NCBI RefSeq assembly: GCF_901709675.1
Contig: NC_051090.1
Coordinates: 865,342 to 929,341, forward strand
Reading direction: 5' to 3'
DNA: 64,000 nt
Origin: Syngnathus acus
Taxonomy: Eukaryota > Chordata > Actinopteri > Syngnathiformes > Syngnathidae
The notes under the pieces were generated by a model. It did not search any database, was not told the DNA's origin, and was given only the letters and a program-made list of their open reading frames with translations. Below are positions 30,501 to 45,900 of the stretch, in pieces. The translations under genes and the position numbers were made by a program. Numbering within the stretch: the stretch's first letter is position 1; the number at the start of each line of letters is the position of its first letter.

Positions 30501-33500
30501 CTACCATATTACAGTCTGGAATGGTAGACCATCATTAAAAAAAAAAAGAATAAGATATCAAAGCGGCAGACTGCAGTGTACCACCAGAGGTGAAGGATGT
30601 AAAATGTCAAAACTTGACTCTAGTTTTGTTTAAACTTTAGGATGGCTTTACTCGACCGGCAGGTCATTGAATTCCTGATTGAGGTAGAAGCACCTGTGAC
30701 TAAAGCCAAACGGTGGCAAAATTGTTGCATTCTCTATTCAATAAATCCAATAAAAGGCATTTATTGCGCTCATGACTACACGCATGTTTGAAACCGTTCC
30801 ATCAGTAGAAGTCGTTGTTGAAGCGTTGCCCAGCAATGTCACTTCGGTGCGTCACTTCTATGTTTTTTTTCAAGACCAGTCTAAATCCAATAAAACCAAA
30901 TGATTCCATATCGCCGCCATTATACAATGACCGCGGTTGTTTGGAGCTGCGCTTTCCGACAACCGCCAAGCAGGAGTCAGCAGCCTGGCTCATTGAATCC
31001 AAACATGCAATATGATGCTTGACCTGCAAGAGGCGCTCAACTTACCACAGCAAAGTATTAAAGAAACAAAATCCGTCTGTTGTAAGGTAGTAGACATGAC
31101 AGAGCGGTTTCTCCCAGGGTGGCAGACGCAAACCGTCGCTTTATTCTAAGCTTCCTCTGTTTGGATCCGCATCGTCTCACAGTTTAGTGACATTGTGGCA
31201 CGTGGACACACACTCGCTGTTTTTGTCCGATTGGGGCGTGCGAGACCTGCCGTGTGTCATTTGCTTGCGACTGAGGACCCAGAGAGGGAGACCAGGTGGC
31301 CCTGGCCCTCCCTGTGTGTGTGTGTGTTTGTTTGGGAGAAAGCCAAAGATAGGCTTGACCTTGTGCGTGTCAGCACAAACTCTCACAACAAACTGGGCCT
31401 TTCTTTACCGGCCTCATTTTGATCAAATTGGGTTCAGTGGGAAAAAAAGCCGTGAAGGTGTGGAATCGCTTTCCAGCACATGGTTTTGCTCTTTGTCAAC
31501 TCTGCGGGCTGAAGTCGACTCAGTCGCATAAAGAACACATGAACAAGCAAGCGGCACTTCATATTCACCACAAGTTGGCCAAGCTGCATTCTAGTTGTGT
31601 TCTAGTGTGATTTCAATATCCACGTCTCATTGCAAAATATCACTTTTACTTTGCTAACCTCGGATAAGACGGTGATGAGTGAGAGTTCACTTGTCCGTCA
31701 ATGCCCCCCCATCCCCACTCTGAGCTTAATGACAGGGTGGCAGCGTAGTAGGATGACATTTGACAGATGGGATGTTAATGAGAGGAGAGCAGGACTAAAC
31801 CTTGGAATGCCGTACACACACAGCACCATGGGAACACCAATCAAACACGAGGTGACAAAAGCCTCTTGGAGAATCATCTCTCATTGAAGCGTTATGAGTC
31901 ACAATATGAACTCTTGAGAGTCATTTTCAAATGAGGCTTTAGCGTTCATTGAATCACAAAATAATCCAAATCTCAACATGCTTCTTTGAGGAGATCATTC
32001 TAGGATTGAGAAAAACAGAAATCCACCAAAACTAACGCAAAATATATATATATTTTTTAAATAGGTGTCAGGCTTTACCGGTTTTAAAGTTGGCGGAACA
32101 AAAATCCTCTTTTTTCAAAATGTATTTGATCTAAAGTGAAGCTTTACTTGCTTTCTGACACCCGGAGTGACAGATTGACGGAGCGAGACAAGCTCGCATT
32201 GACGGACAAGTGAAGTACGGCTAAAGCAAACGAAGGATATTTGTCTTCTCATTTTGCGGCCCCAAACTCGTATTTGCATGTCATTACTGAGCTTTACAAA
32301 GCTAGCATTCATGCTTGATGTCCTGCTTCTTCCTTACACCTCTACTTTCCAACCCCGTCCACATTCCAAAAAACCCCGGGCCCCAAAGGCTATTAAGTTT
32401 TTAACTTACCCCCTTGTGAAGTGGGATTTTTCTTTTTTTGCATCAACTGTTAACGAATGAATCGTGTTTAGTCAAGTGTTAGATGATGTCAGGACCGTAA
32501 ATTGGACGGGCGTTGGGGAAAAGCAGCTAGTATTGGCAAATACGTATCAGTCGCCCGTCGTCAATAGAGCGTCGCCCTCCCGCTCGGCTCAGTAAGCGCT
32601 TCGGACGACCAATGAACAAAAGTCAAATGTGAGACGCCAGTTATGGGTCAGTACTTGCCAACTCTTCTGACTGACTACACCTGGGAATGCGCGGAATGTC
32701 ATTTTGATGACTACTTTGTATGTCTAGCACATGTGATGAAGTATTTGAGCTGACTTTGAAATGCAAGTAATCCTACCCCGAATATGGAACACATTTGAGA
32801 TAAGAATGTCGCTATGGCCTCAGATGACCGACCGCTTTCCTTTCTCTAGTTTGGCCCCCTTGGAAAATCGATTGGCCACCCGTGGTTGTTTGTTTGCATT
32901 TCTTTTTCTGACTGATGACCTTTCAATGCATCAGTCATGGATTGAGCCATTTTTGCTCCAATTTGCTTTTCAGATTTTCAGACAACGCGCTTGTACGATA
33001 CCTTAACTCCAAACAGACACGGTTTCTTCCTCGCCCCACCACAGTGAGGATCAGTCGGGTTCACGGATTAATGAGATTTGTGTCAGACATCCCACTTCCA
33101 GTCTAGCAGCCGTTCTTAGCTGCCACTGGCCAATTAGTAAAGCTTCTCCGCACCCAGCTGCACATATGTAGCATTCCATAGGAAAGAATGTTTATCTTGA
33201 TTTTTTTTCAATATCGCATCAAGCTTTGCGTCCGCGTGAATACTAAACCTCAGTGGATGCTTTTACCGTTATTGTAAACAGTCACATTGAGTGACAACTG
33301 TTGATTTGAGTTTGCATAAAGTGTCACCCAAGTCATTTATCACCATAGAAATGACGAGGAGAAATGTGAGAAGTTTCACCGCAATTTAGTTCCCTGATAA
33401 GTTACAGCTAGCCCATAGAAGCATGCTGCTTCCCTTAGGTCAGATGGGTTAACCATTAATATATTGTTAGACTTATTTTATTGCATTCAAGTTGATGCGT

Positions 33501-33948
33501 GCGCACTAACCTGCCTTGGAATACGTATGTGGTCATCTGCAGGAAAAAAGCCACCATGCACCTATTAAAAGTATTAAATAAGTATTGTGCTGAAAAATCA
33601 TTTCCTCATCCACATTTCCTTGCGCTTTTGAACCACAAGCTTGTAAAGAGCAATTTGGTCAGTCGTAAAAGTTTATTAAAGATGTAAGATCCTATCATTT
33701 CAGCATGTGTGACGACGTGTACAGTATTGCTCTGCTGGGACCACAAGTGAAAAGATATTATTTTGGAGTTTTAATTATTTAGTTTTAAAAGATCTGCATG
33801 CTGATCTTGAAATGACTTTTTTTAGTGTTTAGTATTTGCTTCCATAGGATGTCTAATGGCCTCATCTGCATGTAATCACGCTCATATGCATTATGTGTAA
33901 TCACAGCTAGACAGAAACTGAGGACGAACGGGAAAGGAATGCATGGGG

Positions 33949-33995
<47 letters not shown>

Positions 33996-36900
33996 AAGGA
34001 GAAAAATGGAGAAAGGGCTGTCAGGGGATAATGGAGGAGTAACATTTATCAAAGTGCAGATCTCCATGTGGGATGGATGGACTGAGACAGAGGATTTAAA
34101 CAGTGAGCATGATGGGTGAGCGGACAAGGCATAGGTCAGCCATCGCTCCACTCAGGACTTTCTCAAACTGAACACTCCCATTAGAGATAAACAACATCTT
34201 ATTTGAATTATGCAATGGCCTGTTCCAGTGCCAGGCCATCAGCAATTATCACACTATTGTTTTTTTTTAGGTGGAATCCACCCAAAGTGAAGACTTGAAA
34301 TGCACGACTTTGTTTCTAGGAAAGTTTTGTGACGTTTAAATTGGATTGTGTCACTGAAATATTTTTAAGCATGTGATCAAATGTGTTGCTCTTTTGCCAA
34401 CATGATGTTTTGGATTGGTACTGTGAGTGATATGCAATATATGATCCCAATAAATTCTTTACTTTAAAAAAAAAAAGGACAGAGACCTGCTACGAGGCAG
34501 CCTTGGAATGCGGATGAGAGAGTCATCAGGATGCTGTGTGTACGTATGTGTGTTTTCCCAGACTTCTTAGCCTTGCCTCCATTTGACCCCCTTTTATGGC
34601 CCTTTTACGGCCCCTCCATACTGTAGCCATCGAGATTCTCTTCTCTGGGGCTCTGTTCCCCTCATCAACCCCCGCTTAGATCCTCAGGCAAGGTCAGCTG
34701 GCCTTTAACACTGCCAGCCTGCCCTCCAAGAGTCCACCCGCACGCAAATGCTTTCAGGGAATCATCATCTGTTTCTTATTGTCTCTGAAACAATTCAATT
34801 AAAAAATATTGGAAAATTGCAACTCTATGGATGCATAGTAACAGTTGCAGAAACTTTTATACTATATCCACCCAAGAAAGGGGGATTGTTTTGCTGCAGA
34901 CAGTAAACTCTCTTCACATCCATAACGGAATGGGACAAATTGAGAGGGAGTCTGAGATGATGCAATATCCATGTGGCAAGGAAATTCTCATTTAATTAGA
35001 ACAGGCAAAGAGCCACAAGTGTCTTTTTTCTCTTCAGTTTGCGTTTTTCATGCCCTCAGTCGTTCTCTCAACCACTCGGTCTTTTTTCACTCCATGGCCT
35101 AGCCAGTGAACTACTGCTGACCTCAGTGGTCTTGTCAGTGATTAATGCCCCCCCCCCCCCCCTCCTCTACTCCTGCAACTCCTCATCCCATTGAGGAAAA
35201 AAACAGTCCTAGTGGAGATTGGAATCAGATCGTTTGTACTATTAGCAAAGGTTTGTCGTCATTTATAATCCAAATGCTCTGCATGACCTTGTCCGTTCTT
35301 CTTTCACTCAGTGATTTAGAGTGGCGGCCGTCATCTGTCAGACGGCTCAAGCCGAGCGCCGGGAAAGCCAAACAAATTCTTTCAGCTTTCTTGTCATTTT
35401 TGGCAATGCATAGATATGGCTGAGATGCCCAAAAAACAGACTCTATCAGGCAGGAAGTCTTTTTCAATTTGTCCTTGCTAACTCGCAGTGGGGAACCTCA
35501 CATTTCTGCAAGGGCTCCTTCCCTTTGGTCAGATCTGCCCCGTCAGCGCTGACTGAGCTCACCAGTCAAAAGGAGGTTGATGATTTGCCAATTGTGTGAG
35601 CAGGCCAGCGAGCAGGCCTGAGGGGACGAGACTGACATCTCCTTAGGGAATAGATGGAGATAAAGAGCAGCAGCATTAAACAGAGATGAGGTCAGCAAAG
35701 GGGACAAGATGAAAGAGTTCTTTGTGAAGGGACCACTTCCGTTCATCCTACCTTCTATTCACATATACGTAGTTACTTGCAAGAAAGAACATGTCATGGA
35801 ATTTTAGCAGCAATGTCATTTTTAGCTTCACCAACTTGCATCCAGAAAGCCAAATATTATTGTACTATTGCCAAAACTCTCCCGCTGTTAGTATTGCAGT
35901 ATTGTTGCTTGTATCTGCAATCTGCTCCACACAAAGTTCAAAAATCTAAGAAACCCCATTCGAGCCTGAAGTATGTTTTCAGCGTCTTGACTGCCTTTTG
36001 GAGATTAGATTTGACATTTGGTGGCTCACGTAATTGTAATTTTCCACTCTCTTATCATCATCCGACACACACACACACACACACACACAAATGGTGGAAT
36101 CCAAGAAATGTTGTGTACATGCAGGCAGATGCGACTGAAGCTGACCCGCTACTCCGAAATCGGATACGATGAACAGATAGCACTGATGAAAGCTTTGAAA
36201 CCTCTTTCTCTGTCCTTTTTCTTTGACTTTCACATGCTGTTGAAATGCCTAACATCTGAATGGAATATAACATTGTGGAAAAAGTATGAAATGGTGCACT
36301 TGTGCAGGTGTATCTTCTAAAGGGGCCAATGAGAATATAGTTTTCTGTCAGGACGTGATTGAATAAGCTGAAAAATCGTGTAGTTTAACTCCCGGCGGAA
36401 ATCAACGTTTCAACAGCTCATGATGAACAAACATACTGTAACAACTCAAGCGTTTTATTCTCCGCTCCGCTCAGCTGTGGAAAGCAAACACTTGATCGTT
36501 GGTGGCTCATACAAAAACAGCTCCGCAGTGAGAATGCAAGAGTGCTTTTCCACATTTTTTTATGGTTATTATTGTTTTTATTTTAAATGTATTTATTTAT
36601 TTTAATTCCAATTCGTTTTACTATTGTCAGCCACAGCATACATTTTTCAGACATATTTCAATGTTTCTGGAAAACAAGAAAAACAAATCATCATTTTTGG
36701 AACACACATTGCTATTTATTTTCATTCATATTAGAGCCAAAACCTCAACAAGTGATACAAAATAGAAAAGAAATACCATCATAAATATGAATTGTAAATA
36801 AAAGATTCTGCTTGAAGCAAATAAAATAGATCAATGAGCGTAATCATTCCGAGTGGATATGGCAACCACATATTATCAAAAGCACACAAGGGCATAGGAA

Positions 36901-39900
36901 TCCTAATATTAATGATAATAAGCAAGAGACTTGCTAGAAAGTACATTGAGTTAGAGAAAAGCTTGCTGTGTGTGTGTGTGTGTGTGTGAGTCGGCAGCCG
37001 CTGTGCAATATGCATGACATGCGTAGGATTGGAATGGAACACTAAACCAACACGTGGCATGTCTGTCACACATGTTTAGCTTTGTTTGACCTTGACCGAC
37101 GGAGTGCCCTTCTAATTATCTTTGTCGTCTTATTGTATTTGTCTTCCGCTTTCTGGATTTGCAACTCCCCCTACACTTGTTGTTTTTTTTTTTCTCTTTT
37201 CTCATCTGGCGTAGTTTTCATTGGATCAGCTTTCTCTTTACTCGGGCATGGCTCGCTTGAATTGGGACTTGATTTTTTTGCTGTTTCCACTAACAATGTC
37301 TTCTAGAATATGATGCTGTTTTGGTTTGTGTCTTGGGGTCTTGTGAGAGATCTCTAATCATATTCCTGGTCCTTCTTCAAGCATGACAGATTCCTTCCTT
37401 CTTAATTCAATTGTCTTTTTTTAATATGGTGTCGTTTGAGAGGAAGCAATGCAGTCGGTGTGTGGAGCCAAGTAAAACAATCCTCAAAGTGACACGGGCC
37501 GCTCTCGCCATCTGTCTGAGATTGATTTCTTTTCAAAGGGCTGGACGGGTGGATGCCCTTTGTTTTATTAGATCAACGTCACAATCTCACACAAACATTC
37601 CAATCCAATGTCCTGTTTGATGATGTAGCACCTAAAAAAATAATACTGTATCACCATCATTTCAAATGGCATCATAGTTTTCAAACCTCGCATGTGACTT
37701 TCCGCTGAGCTTTCTTTTGGATCCTTAATCCAAACGGAGCTGGCTCAATCGATTGTTGCTGGCCGCTTTGCTCACCTGTTTCTTCACTCCAGCACAGCAG
37801 CTTGTAAATGTAACAGCTCCAGTGAAAATGAAAGAGCCTCATGCCACTTTTACGAGCCTCTTGACTTTTTTCTTTCCACACCCAAACTCCCACAGTGCAG
37901 GTTAATGAGCAGGTTGTCAATAGTTGGCCTTTATGAGTCATTTCTCTTCTCCAAAAAATGCGTGTGTGCATATTAAAGCAGGAAAGGAACTTGTTTGGAC
38001 GAATACAATTGTCCGAACGGTCTCGGTACGATGATACATTGAGTGTAGATCAAGCTGTGTCCCAAGACTTTTGTTGCAATATCACAAGCTTCGAAACATT
38101 TGTTTCAAATCTCAAATGCATTTTCAATGGGCCATTAAACTAAACTCTGGAAGACAGCAGCTGGATAAAAGCCGCTTTCAGGGATCACTAAAATGTTGAA
38201 GAAAGGACAAGTAGAAAGTTGATTCATTCCAGACAATGAAAAGGAGAAAGAGCCAATGTGCTGTGGTGTAGTGATTTTGCTCTCTCTGGCACACTCTGTC
38301 AGCCAGCCTGTGCTCATCAGTCTGACCAGACTGTGTCAGTTATTCCATGGTATTCTTTCTCCTCATTGCTTCCTGAGCGAGGCGGCGCATCCGACAATGC
38401 TCCCATGTTTGAATAGCGCACTTGCCTCCATACATCTGGCGAAACGAAAGCTGCAGAGGATTGCGTCTGCTGGAGTGAGTGCCACATTTCCACTCAGCTG
38501 AGGCTCAAGTGTATATTTGCTGCTGTTCAACTGTTAAAAGCGCTTCCGTGATTTTATAATGAAAAGAAATGATCGAGTTTGGTATCTTGGCCTCGTTGTC
38601 GAGTTTTTTCCAATGAATGTTTCTTCTCACTTAATGCTCTGAGGCTGTCACAAGAATCATAAAAGTGATAAGGCCTTGCAGTCGTGAATGTGGAAATGGA
38701 GCCGTTGTCAGCCAGTTAAAATTTAAGAGCTGTTTCTTTATGGGAGTGCGGAGGTGTTGTGCGACTTTGCCGGTTGCTAAGCGGCACTCGCAACTTGCTG
38801 CTTGCTGTCACACCTCAACTGGGCCAATAAAAAGATCACCTCTGGCGTTCCTGCCAAATACACACAGGCGCAATTGCAGATGTTTGTTTGGCAAAGGCCC
38901 GCCAGCAATAGCCAGACCGATTCCTCGGCGCAACCTTAATGGCTCGAGTACAGCCGACTCTGGAACTCTTTGGACTTTTTCTTTCCCTCCTACCTGTGTT
39001 TGCCTGCTGCAAATGCACATCAGCCCAAATCGCTGTGTAGAAGAGACTTGTTTGAGGATTGTGTCACATCTGGCGCAAGGATACTACAGAAATAGGAAGA
39101 TTTTCAGTGGTTACTGGATGAACCAATGGGTGGGTGTAGATTACAGCGGCACCCTAATTATCTGTAACTTTCTGGAGGCTGCAATGTATTACTTTCACAT
39201 TGTCTGGCTCTTTTGCTTATTTTGACTTGAAGTCATCATTGTCTCACCCACTCTAGTAACTTTTTTTTATTTTTTTTAATAGTTCTGCTTTGCTATAGCT
39301 TTCTGGGTGGTCCGTAAGGAAAAGTCTCATAACGTGGTGTATATACATTAATTGATTGAAATTATTTAACTTGAATTATTTGAATAATTATCGCAGAAAA
39401 ATAGCTGCTCATCCCTTTCCAGATGAATTGAATCTTATAGACTCAAATAAACACAAGGCAGAATGAAATGTCCATTCACAAGCACTCACAAAAATGCCTT
39501 ATCGCATGAAATGCGCATGTCAGATTTTCCTATTGAGGTCAGCAGTTAGGCTCGGCTCAAGTTTTTTTGGCAGGGAATCACTGCCATGATGTCACATCAG
39601 AAAATCATTTCACTCATTCAGAGGAAAAAAAAACTGTAATGACTGTCAGGCGATGCGATCATCTTACATATTGGTGTGTTGATAGAGTTTGCATCCCTCC
39701 ACTGGAGAGAAGAAGAATTTATGCGCTAACCATTTGGTGTTACGTTCATGGTTTGAAAAAAAAAATATAATAATCTTGGCCACTTGAACAAAATTTTGGC
39801 TTGTACCGCTTAACACAAACATTTCTTTTTCAATCAAATGAAAGCTGATGTTTCAACTAACACACAGGAGGATGTCAGCCTGTCACGGCTCTGCATGATG

Positions 39901-42900
39901 AGGCAAAAACAACACAGCTACATACAGTACTTCGATAGCCATTCCAAATTTTGGAAGCTAGCCTGATGCCCCCAAAAAAGAGAAGTTGTTTCTCCTGAGT
40001 GAGTTAGTGCATAAACATCAGGAGGCCTCACACGCACAAATGAACCATGCTGTCAACTAAAAATAACAATGATGTGTGCTTTTATTACATTTGAAGCTGT
40101 CAATAGCACCTAAGAAAAATGAATTTTGCTCGATTTGACCTGTTGTCCCCCTTTGGGTTTTTTTCCCATCCAGCAAGTTTGAAAGCATAATAGCCGGACG
40201 ACTTGTGGTTTGTCTTTCTTGTTTGAGTTGAGACATCTTCTACGCTTCTCGCGGACTTTGTTCTCAGTTTCTTTGCTATTGTGGTTTGAACTTCAGAAAA
40301 TTGCATAATGCAGTCTCACAACATGGCTATTCCCGTTAGCAAGAGCAATTTCCCATAGCAAAGAGACATTGATAAAGGGCATTATGATTTGTGTTTGGGG
40401 TTAGCTTTGTTGGTTGTTGACGTGTTTGTGATCCTTCCTGTGTTTTCTCAAAGAGTTTCAACCTTGCCAGAGCTCTGTGCCTGCCCAATATGTGGGCTAA
40501 AATAACTTTTTTTGTCTTCTAACTTTAGCCAAGTCAAAGTGGGTGGGAGAGGGAGTCAACCTAGCCATTAGATGACACATTTCATCACATTGTCTTGAAA
40601 AAGACGACGTACTTGGCTGCAGCCACTCGTTTGTAAATTGCGAAAAATCTTCTATCCCGCCAACAATATCCTCCTCTACTCAAAGTCCAGAATCAAGCAC
40701 AGAAAGATATTTTTCAAATGAACTTGATAACAGCAGTGATGTCTCTTACAAATAATTGGACATTTTTGGCTGCACAAAGACCCAAACTCTTGCAATGCTG
40801 CCTTTGTAGTTCTAGTGGTAGGCAAAAGGAATCCGATCTTCTGTGGTAAAAAAGGATTTTGTGTCAAAGCTGATGAAGGAAATGCAAGAATTTTCACCAA
40901 GCCCTGGTGCTTATAATGAATCAAATAACACATAAATAAACAATAATAAAAATACTGCATACAGTTCAGCTTAAGAGCGGGGGTCTTTTTTCATTGCAGT
41001 TTCAAAGTTTTATATACTATCTGTCCTGTTTGGCTACTTAGTCCTGCAGACGGTGGCTCCATATGCTTTTTCATGCCTCAGTAGTTTTGCTGCACAATAG
41101 GAGAATTTGATACACTCACCACTGTATTGCAATGGATATTCATTGAAAATGCAGTCAGAACCAACAAGGTTTGAGAGGAACGAGAACACGGCGAAAAGTT
41201 GTTCATGGTCCCGGAGAACGATTCTCTGAAAATTGACTTCAAAACAATTTGGACTGCTTAAAATATGAAAGAATCAATTGACTGATAACAAGACAAAATG
41301 ATTCGTTCATGAGGGGATGATTTGGAATGTAACTGGGACTTTCAAATTTACATTGAAGTTGATTTAAATGGAGAAATGTAGAATGGATTCAACAGCGTAG
41401 CGTTGACGATGACCTCAGCGTCCTCCCGACGGCTGCTTCAAAGCTCGCGAGGGCATCAAAGTGGCCTTCTGATTCCGTCCTCGGCTTTTTTTGGCTGTTC
41501 CAACTTTTGTTGTTCCTTCACTCATGTGCAAGTGATTAAAGACGCCTCATGGAAAACACACTCCACAATACAGAGTCCACTGGCGGAGGATCCTTGAAGG
41601 TCTTTCTTTCTCTTTCTTCTCCACACTTCTAAATTGTTCTTCTTTTTTTTTTAAATCTTAACTGAGTTGTACTCTCATCTCAAATTCATCAAATACAGAG
41701 CTTGTTATAAGCTTCCTCTGATACAAAGGACTATTCATAATCTTAGTGAGGGCTCATTTTCTCCTGTGGCCAGCTGTCTTCCTTCACTGTCACTCTGCTC
41801 CTAATCAAAGGTCTGAAAATCACGGATGGTACAGTCGCTGCTTTTGTGTTCTCCAAGACAGCGGCAGTTCTTTCGGCTTTTTTTTTTGTCAGCAAAAACA
41901 GAACCCCAGCCGACTGGAATGGTTTGTCCGTGCGATGACCTTGACAGAGAAAAAAAACGGATTCTCTGTCCAGCCGAATGACTTGAAAGTTATTGCAGGC
42001 TCGGTTCCCGTGAGGCCTGACAGTTAAATGAAGAAGAGCTGAGTACTTGTAATAGATGGGAAGCCAATGTACTGTAAAGCTGGCAAATCAATAACAAAAT
42101 AGTAAAAAGTCACATCTATCTGGAAAGAAAGTCTGTGCAATTTATAGCCTTGGGGAAAAATAACGTAAGCAAGGCCTTTTTTTTCTCATAAGATATACAG
42201 ATTTCTCATCAAGATAGACTTATTGTTTTTGGGTGCAACCTCCTTGGAGCGCTGGCTGCAAGCACTCTTATATTTGTGTTCCCAAGCAACCAAGTCAAAA
42301 CAAAGTCAAGACATTGTGAGTCACTGAGGTTTGTTAATGCTGCTGTCGGTCAGGGTTTATGGCGCTGAGGTAAAACTAGTATAAGGGCTATTTACATGAC
42401 AACAAACTTGGCCCCGTCGAACCTTTTCAAGGAGCTACGAGAACCTCCTGCCTCTCCAAATTCTCACATTGAAGTCCATTGCAAATGCGACACTACAAAT
42501 TTGGGCAGACTTGTTTCGTATACTACATGCGTATATACGTATGTCCCTTTCACTTTCTCACCGGCTGACCATGTTACAATCGAAAGCAAAAATCGGAGGC
42601 TTTACGTACATTTTCACTTGAACGTTATCTTCCATCAAGATGCCATTTCACCACTTAGACGACGGAACTTGTCTTGACTCCAGATATAAAACGGACTCTC
42701 ATTCACTACGACTTGTATGCAAGACTTGAACAGGTTAATGTTCAACAGCCTCACAGATCATTTTCCATTCTGGAGAGGGATAATTGTTTATGCTGGTATG
42801 ATAGAGCCTTAATTCCATCTTGGCCTCGGTGCTCTGCTCTCATGTCTATAAAAGGGAGAGACAGTCTGCGCAATTGGCTGGTAGGATAGCTAGATACATG

Positions 42901-45900
42901 GAAAAAAGTAGGGCTCTTTCATGGGAAGGAGCGAGAAGGTCTGAAACTGATGGGAATTGCCATGGCAACATCAGGAAGCAGCAATCTTACTGGAAACTGG
43001 CTCGCTCCCCATCACTGATTTAGATCTCTGCCAAAAACATAGTGCTCGTTAATGCTATTAATGTTTGCTGAGTACTGAGTGAGTCGTGGTGACAAGTTTA
43101 CCTGGCGAATGTTGTGTTATCTTCCGGACATACCTGAATGTGTGTACCGAAATTATTAGGAGTTGCACAGTAAACATTGGCGCATACGTATATGGGAGGT
43201 TCTCAGTAAGTGTGGTCCACAAGTGTGCTTTTCAAGTTCAAAAACCTTCTTGTTCAAATCCAGGTGAAAATAATATAGGCGTTAAATCAAAGATTACTGC
43301 AGTACACCCTGGTATCAATTGTTGACTGTCAAGCGGTACTCAATTGTTTTTTGTAGGATTATGAAAAGTAAAGTTTTGCTAAATCCCACCAGCAAGCGTT
43401 GCTCCCTCTACTCTTCGCTTAACGTTGGAGCCACAGAGACATCTGTGCACGGATGCGTCGGCATCTAATCGCAGCCAAGGATCATCCAAAACAAAACAAG
43501 ATCAGGCTCCGTCTTGCTGCCCGATTGTTTTGAACTCTGTCCGTCTGTCTGCCTGCCTGTCTAATTGTCAGCCACTGCAATTTTTGTGTGTGGCTTACTG
43601 TTAATAACACCTGATAACCATTTGAATAAAGTTCCCATACAATCTTTTCCTGCTTGCAGTAGAAATCATCTGTCCACGATGAAGACTTTCTCCAAAGCAA
43701 CGTTTCTCCCTGTCTTGTCGATCCATCGTCATGAATCACGTGTGTCTCCTACCCTCCCCTACCCTACCCTACCCTACCCTGGCTTTGATACTCCGGTTGA
43801 AGGTTTTTCTCTGCACTGCATCACTGTCCTCCTCCACAAAAACTATTTGGGAGTCCTCCAGCTATTGTCTGGGAGTTTCCAACATTTGCCTTTGCTACGG
43901 TTTTCACTGATGATGATCAGAAGGGTGATGGCCCAGTGCCCATCATGGTTCAAGGTGGTGGATTGTTCCACTGGTGTCCTAGGTGGCGGGCACCGAAAAT
44001 AATGAAATCTATACATTCCCGTTTCTGCACCGATCTCAAATTTTAAATCCTGCATTGGTTTGTTATCAGTTCTCCCTTTGGGGACAGGCAGCTCTTTTTT
44101 TTTTTTTTTTTTTCTCCTTCCCCCCCAACTACTCGTCTCCCTCCTAGATTTCCATTTGACTTTGGCTAGTCGCTTGGCCAGTTACCTTGAGAAGTGGAGG
44201 AATGCCGATGCTTATTTTCTTAACCTGGAATGAAGAGCGCTTTTTGCCGTGAGTGACAGGGAAGCATGCTGGAAAGGCTCCGAGTTTACCTCAAAGTGGC
44301 TGCTGGCAACCCAAACTAAGGCCAATACAGACAATGTGAAGAAAAAATAACAAATGGGAATACAATGAGTTGTTTTTACTGCAATTCCTTTCACTCACTT
44401 TAACACAACAATTCAAGCTGGACTAAATAACACTCGGCTTTTTTAACACGATTGGATTCCACGGCACTTTCTACAGAGCCTTCATCCCAGTGCTGTCAGA
44501 TGATTTTTTTCATCGTCAGACGTTTTTGTGGCTTATCTGCACTTTTGACTCAGAAGTGTCTGACTGAGGAGAATTCCTGAAGGAATTGAGGATGCATCAC
44601 CCCGTTTCCCAGAATCAACGCAGTTGAGCCTCAAGGCACCATTCATTTCCTAGCAGATACAGAGTTCAGTTGAGGATGCGAGGAGAACAATAAAAGAAAT
44701 AACATAATGATGAATTCATAATTACGTTCATAAATAACAACAAAAATGATAAGTTAAGAAATGAACATTCATTTCTGGCGGAAATCAAAATTAATTACTG
44801 GCATAGACAAAAGGTCTGATTGCATTTTGATATGGATATTAGCCGTTGATGCTTTTGAGCAAACGCAGATGGAAGAAAGAGCAGGCCCATCAAGGATAAT
44901 ATTGCTAATGTTTTCCACATTTGTGCCACCTCTGTTACTTAAATCAAGCATCCTTAGCTTTTCATGCTCCGTTTAGCCAATAGCGCCTCACCTTAAAGGA
45001 AGCGGTGATTTAAAGCAACCTTCTAGCAATTTCCAGTCATTATATTGTCCTCCAGGCAAGGGGAAATGATCAAGTACTGACAGGCATGACGAAAAAGACA
45101 AATGCTACGGATTTGGTGCTCTACTCAACTATAGTCACATGATGTCTAAATCCCTCATCATTTTTTTGCCAGCCAAGAGCATGATCGTTCCATCTGTTTG
45201 GGGCCTCTCAAACAGTTGTGTGTGTCATCCTCAGGGAATCTTGAGAGGTTGGTTGGTTGGTTGATGAGATCATTGAGCAAAAAGGTGTCTCAGGCTGCAC
45301 CTGAGTTTTCTGCGTAAGGCCTTCCTTTTCCAAAAACGCATGCTCAGACAATCCTCAGGTTGCAGGCTGTGGCAATGTGGCAGAACCCATTGATGTTAGT
45401 CAGAAGCAGAATATGGAATATATCAAGCTTGCACATTGATTGATGTTCAATTGATGAGCCGTGCATCTTTTTTGAAAAGGTGGTCGTCTTGGAGTACTCT
45501 GCAAGAAGAAAGAGGGCTTGTCATGCACTCCGATTGCATTTCCCTCTGCTCTCAGCTTTTCTTGCTTCTTTCTCTCATTCATCTCTGTGCACTTATAAGG
45601 TTACATGCCAAAACACTGCTGGCTTAGCTCCTTGTGTTCTTTGGTCTGTTGTGACCACAGGTCTCTTAACGCAGCAGCCTCTTTCCATGCCTCTGTCCAC
45701 TCCAATTGAGGAAAAAAGATAATATATATATAATATTATAATATAAATAATAATAATAATAAGATGAAGAAGAATCATGCAGTGGTTACTAGTATTTCTG
45801 AATTTTATTTTCAACCCCATTCAAGCTTTTGAATGATAATCTGGATAATCAGTAAATAATACAATGACAGCATTAGAATTTACTGCATGACGTGCTGTAC

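Noticed and set aside
38665-39225. 186-codon frame in ror1 intron 1
   Set aside because: No recognisable motif; Cys-rich but with no regular spacing.
43748-43781. Interstitial telomere repeat
   Set aside because: The unit is CCCTA (5 nt), not CCCTAA.
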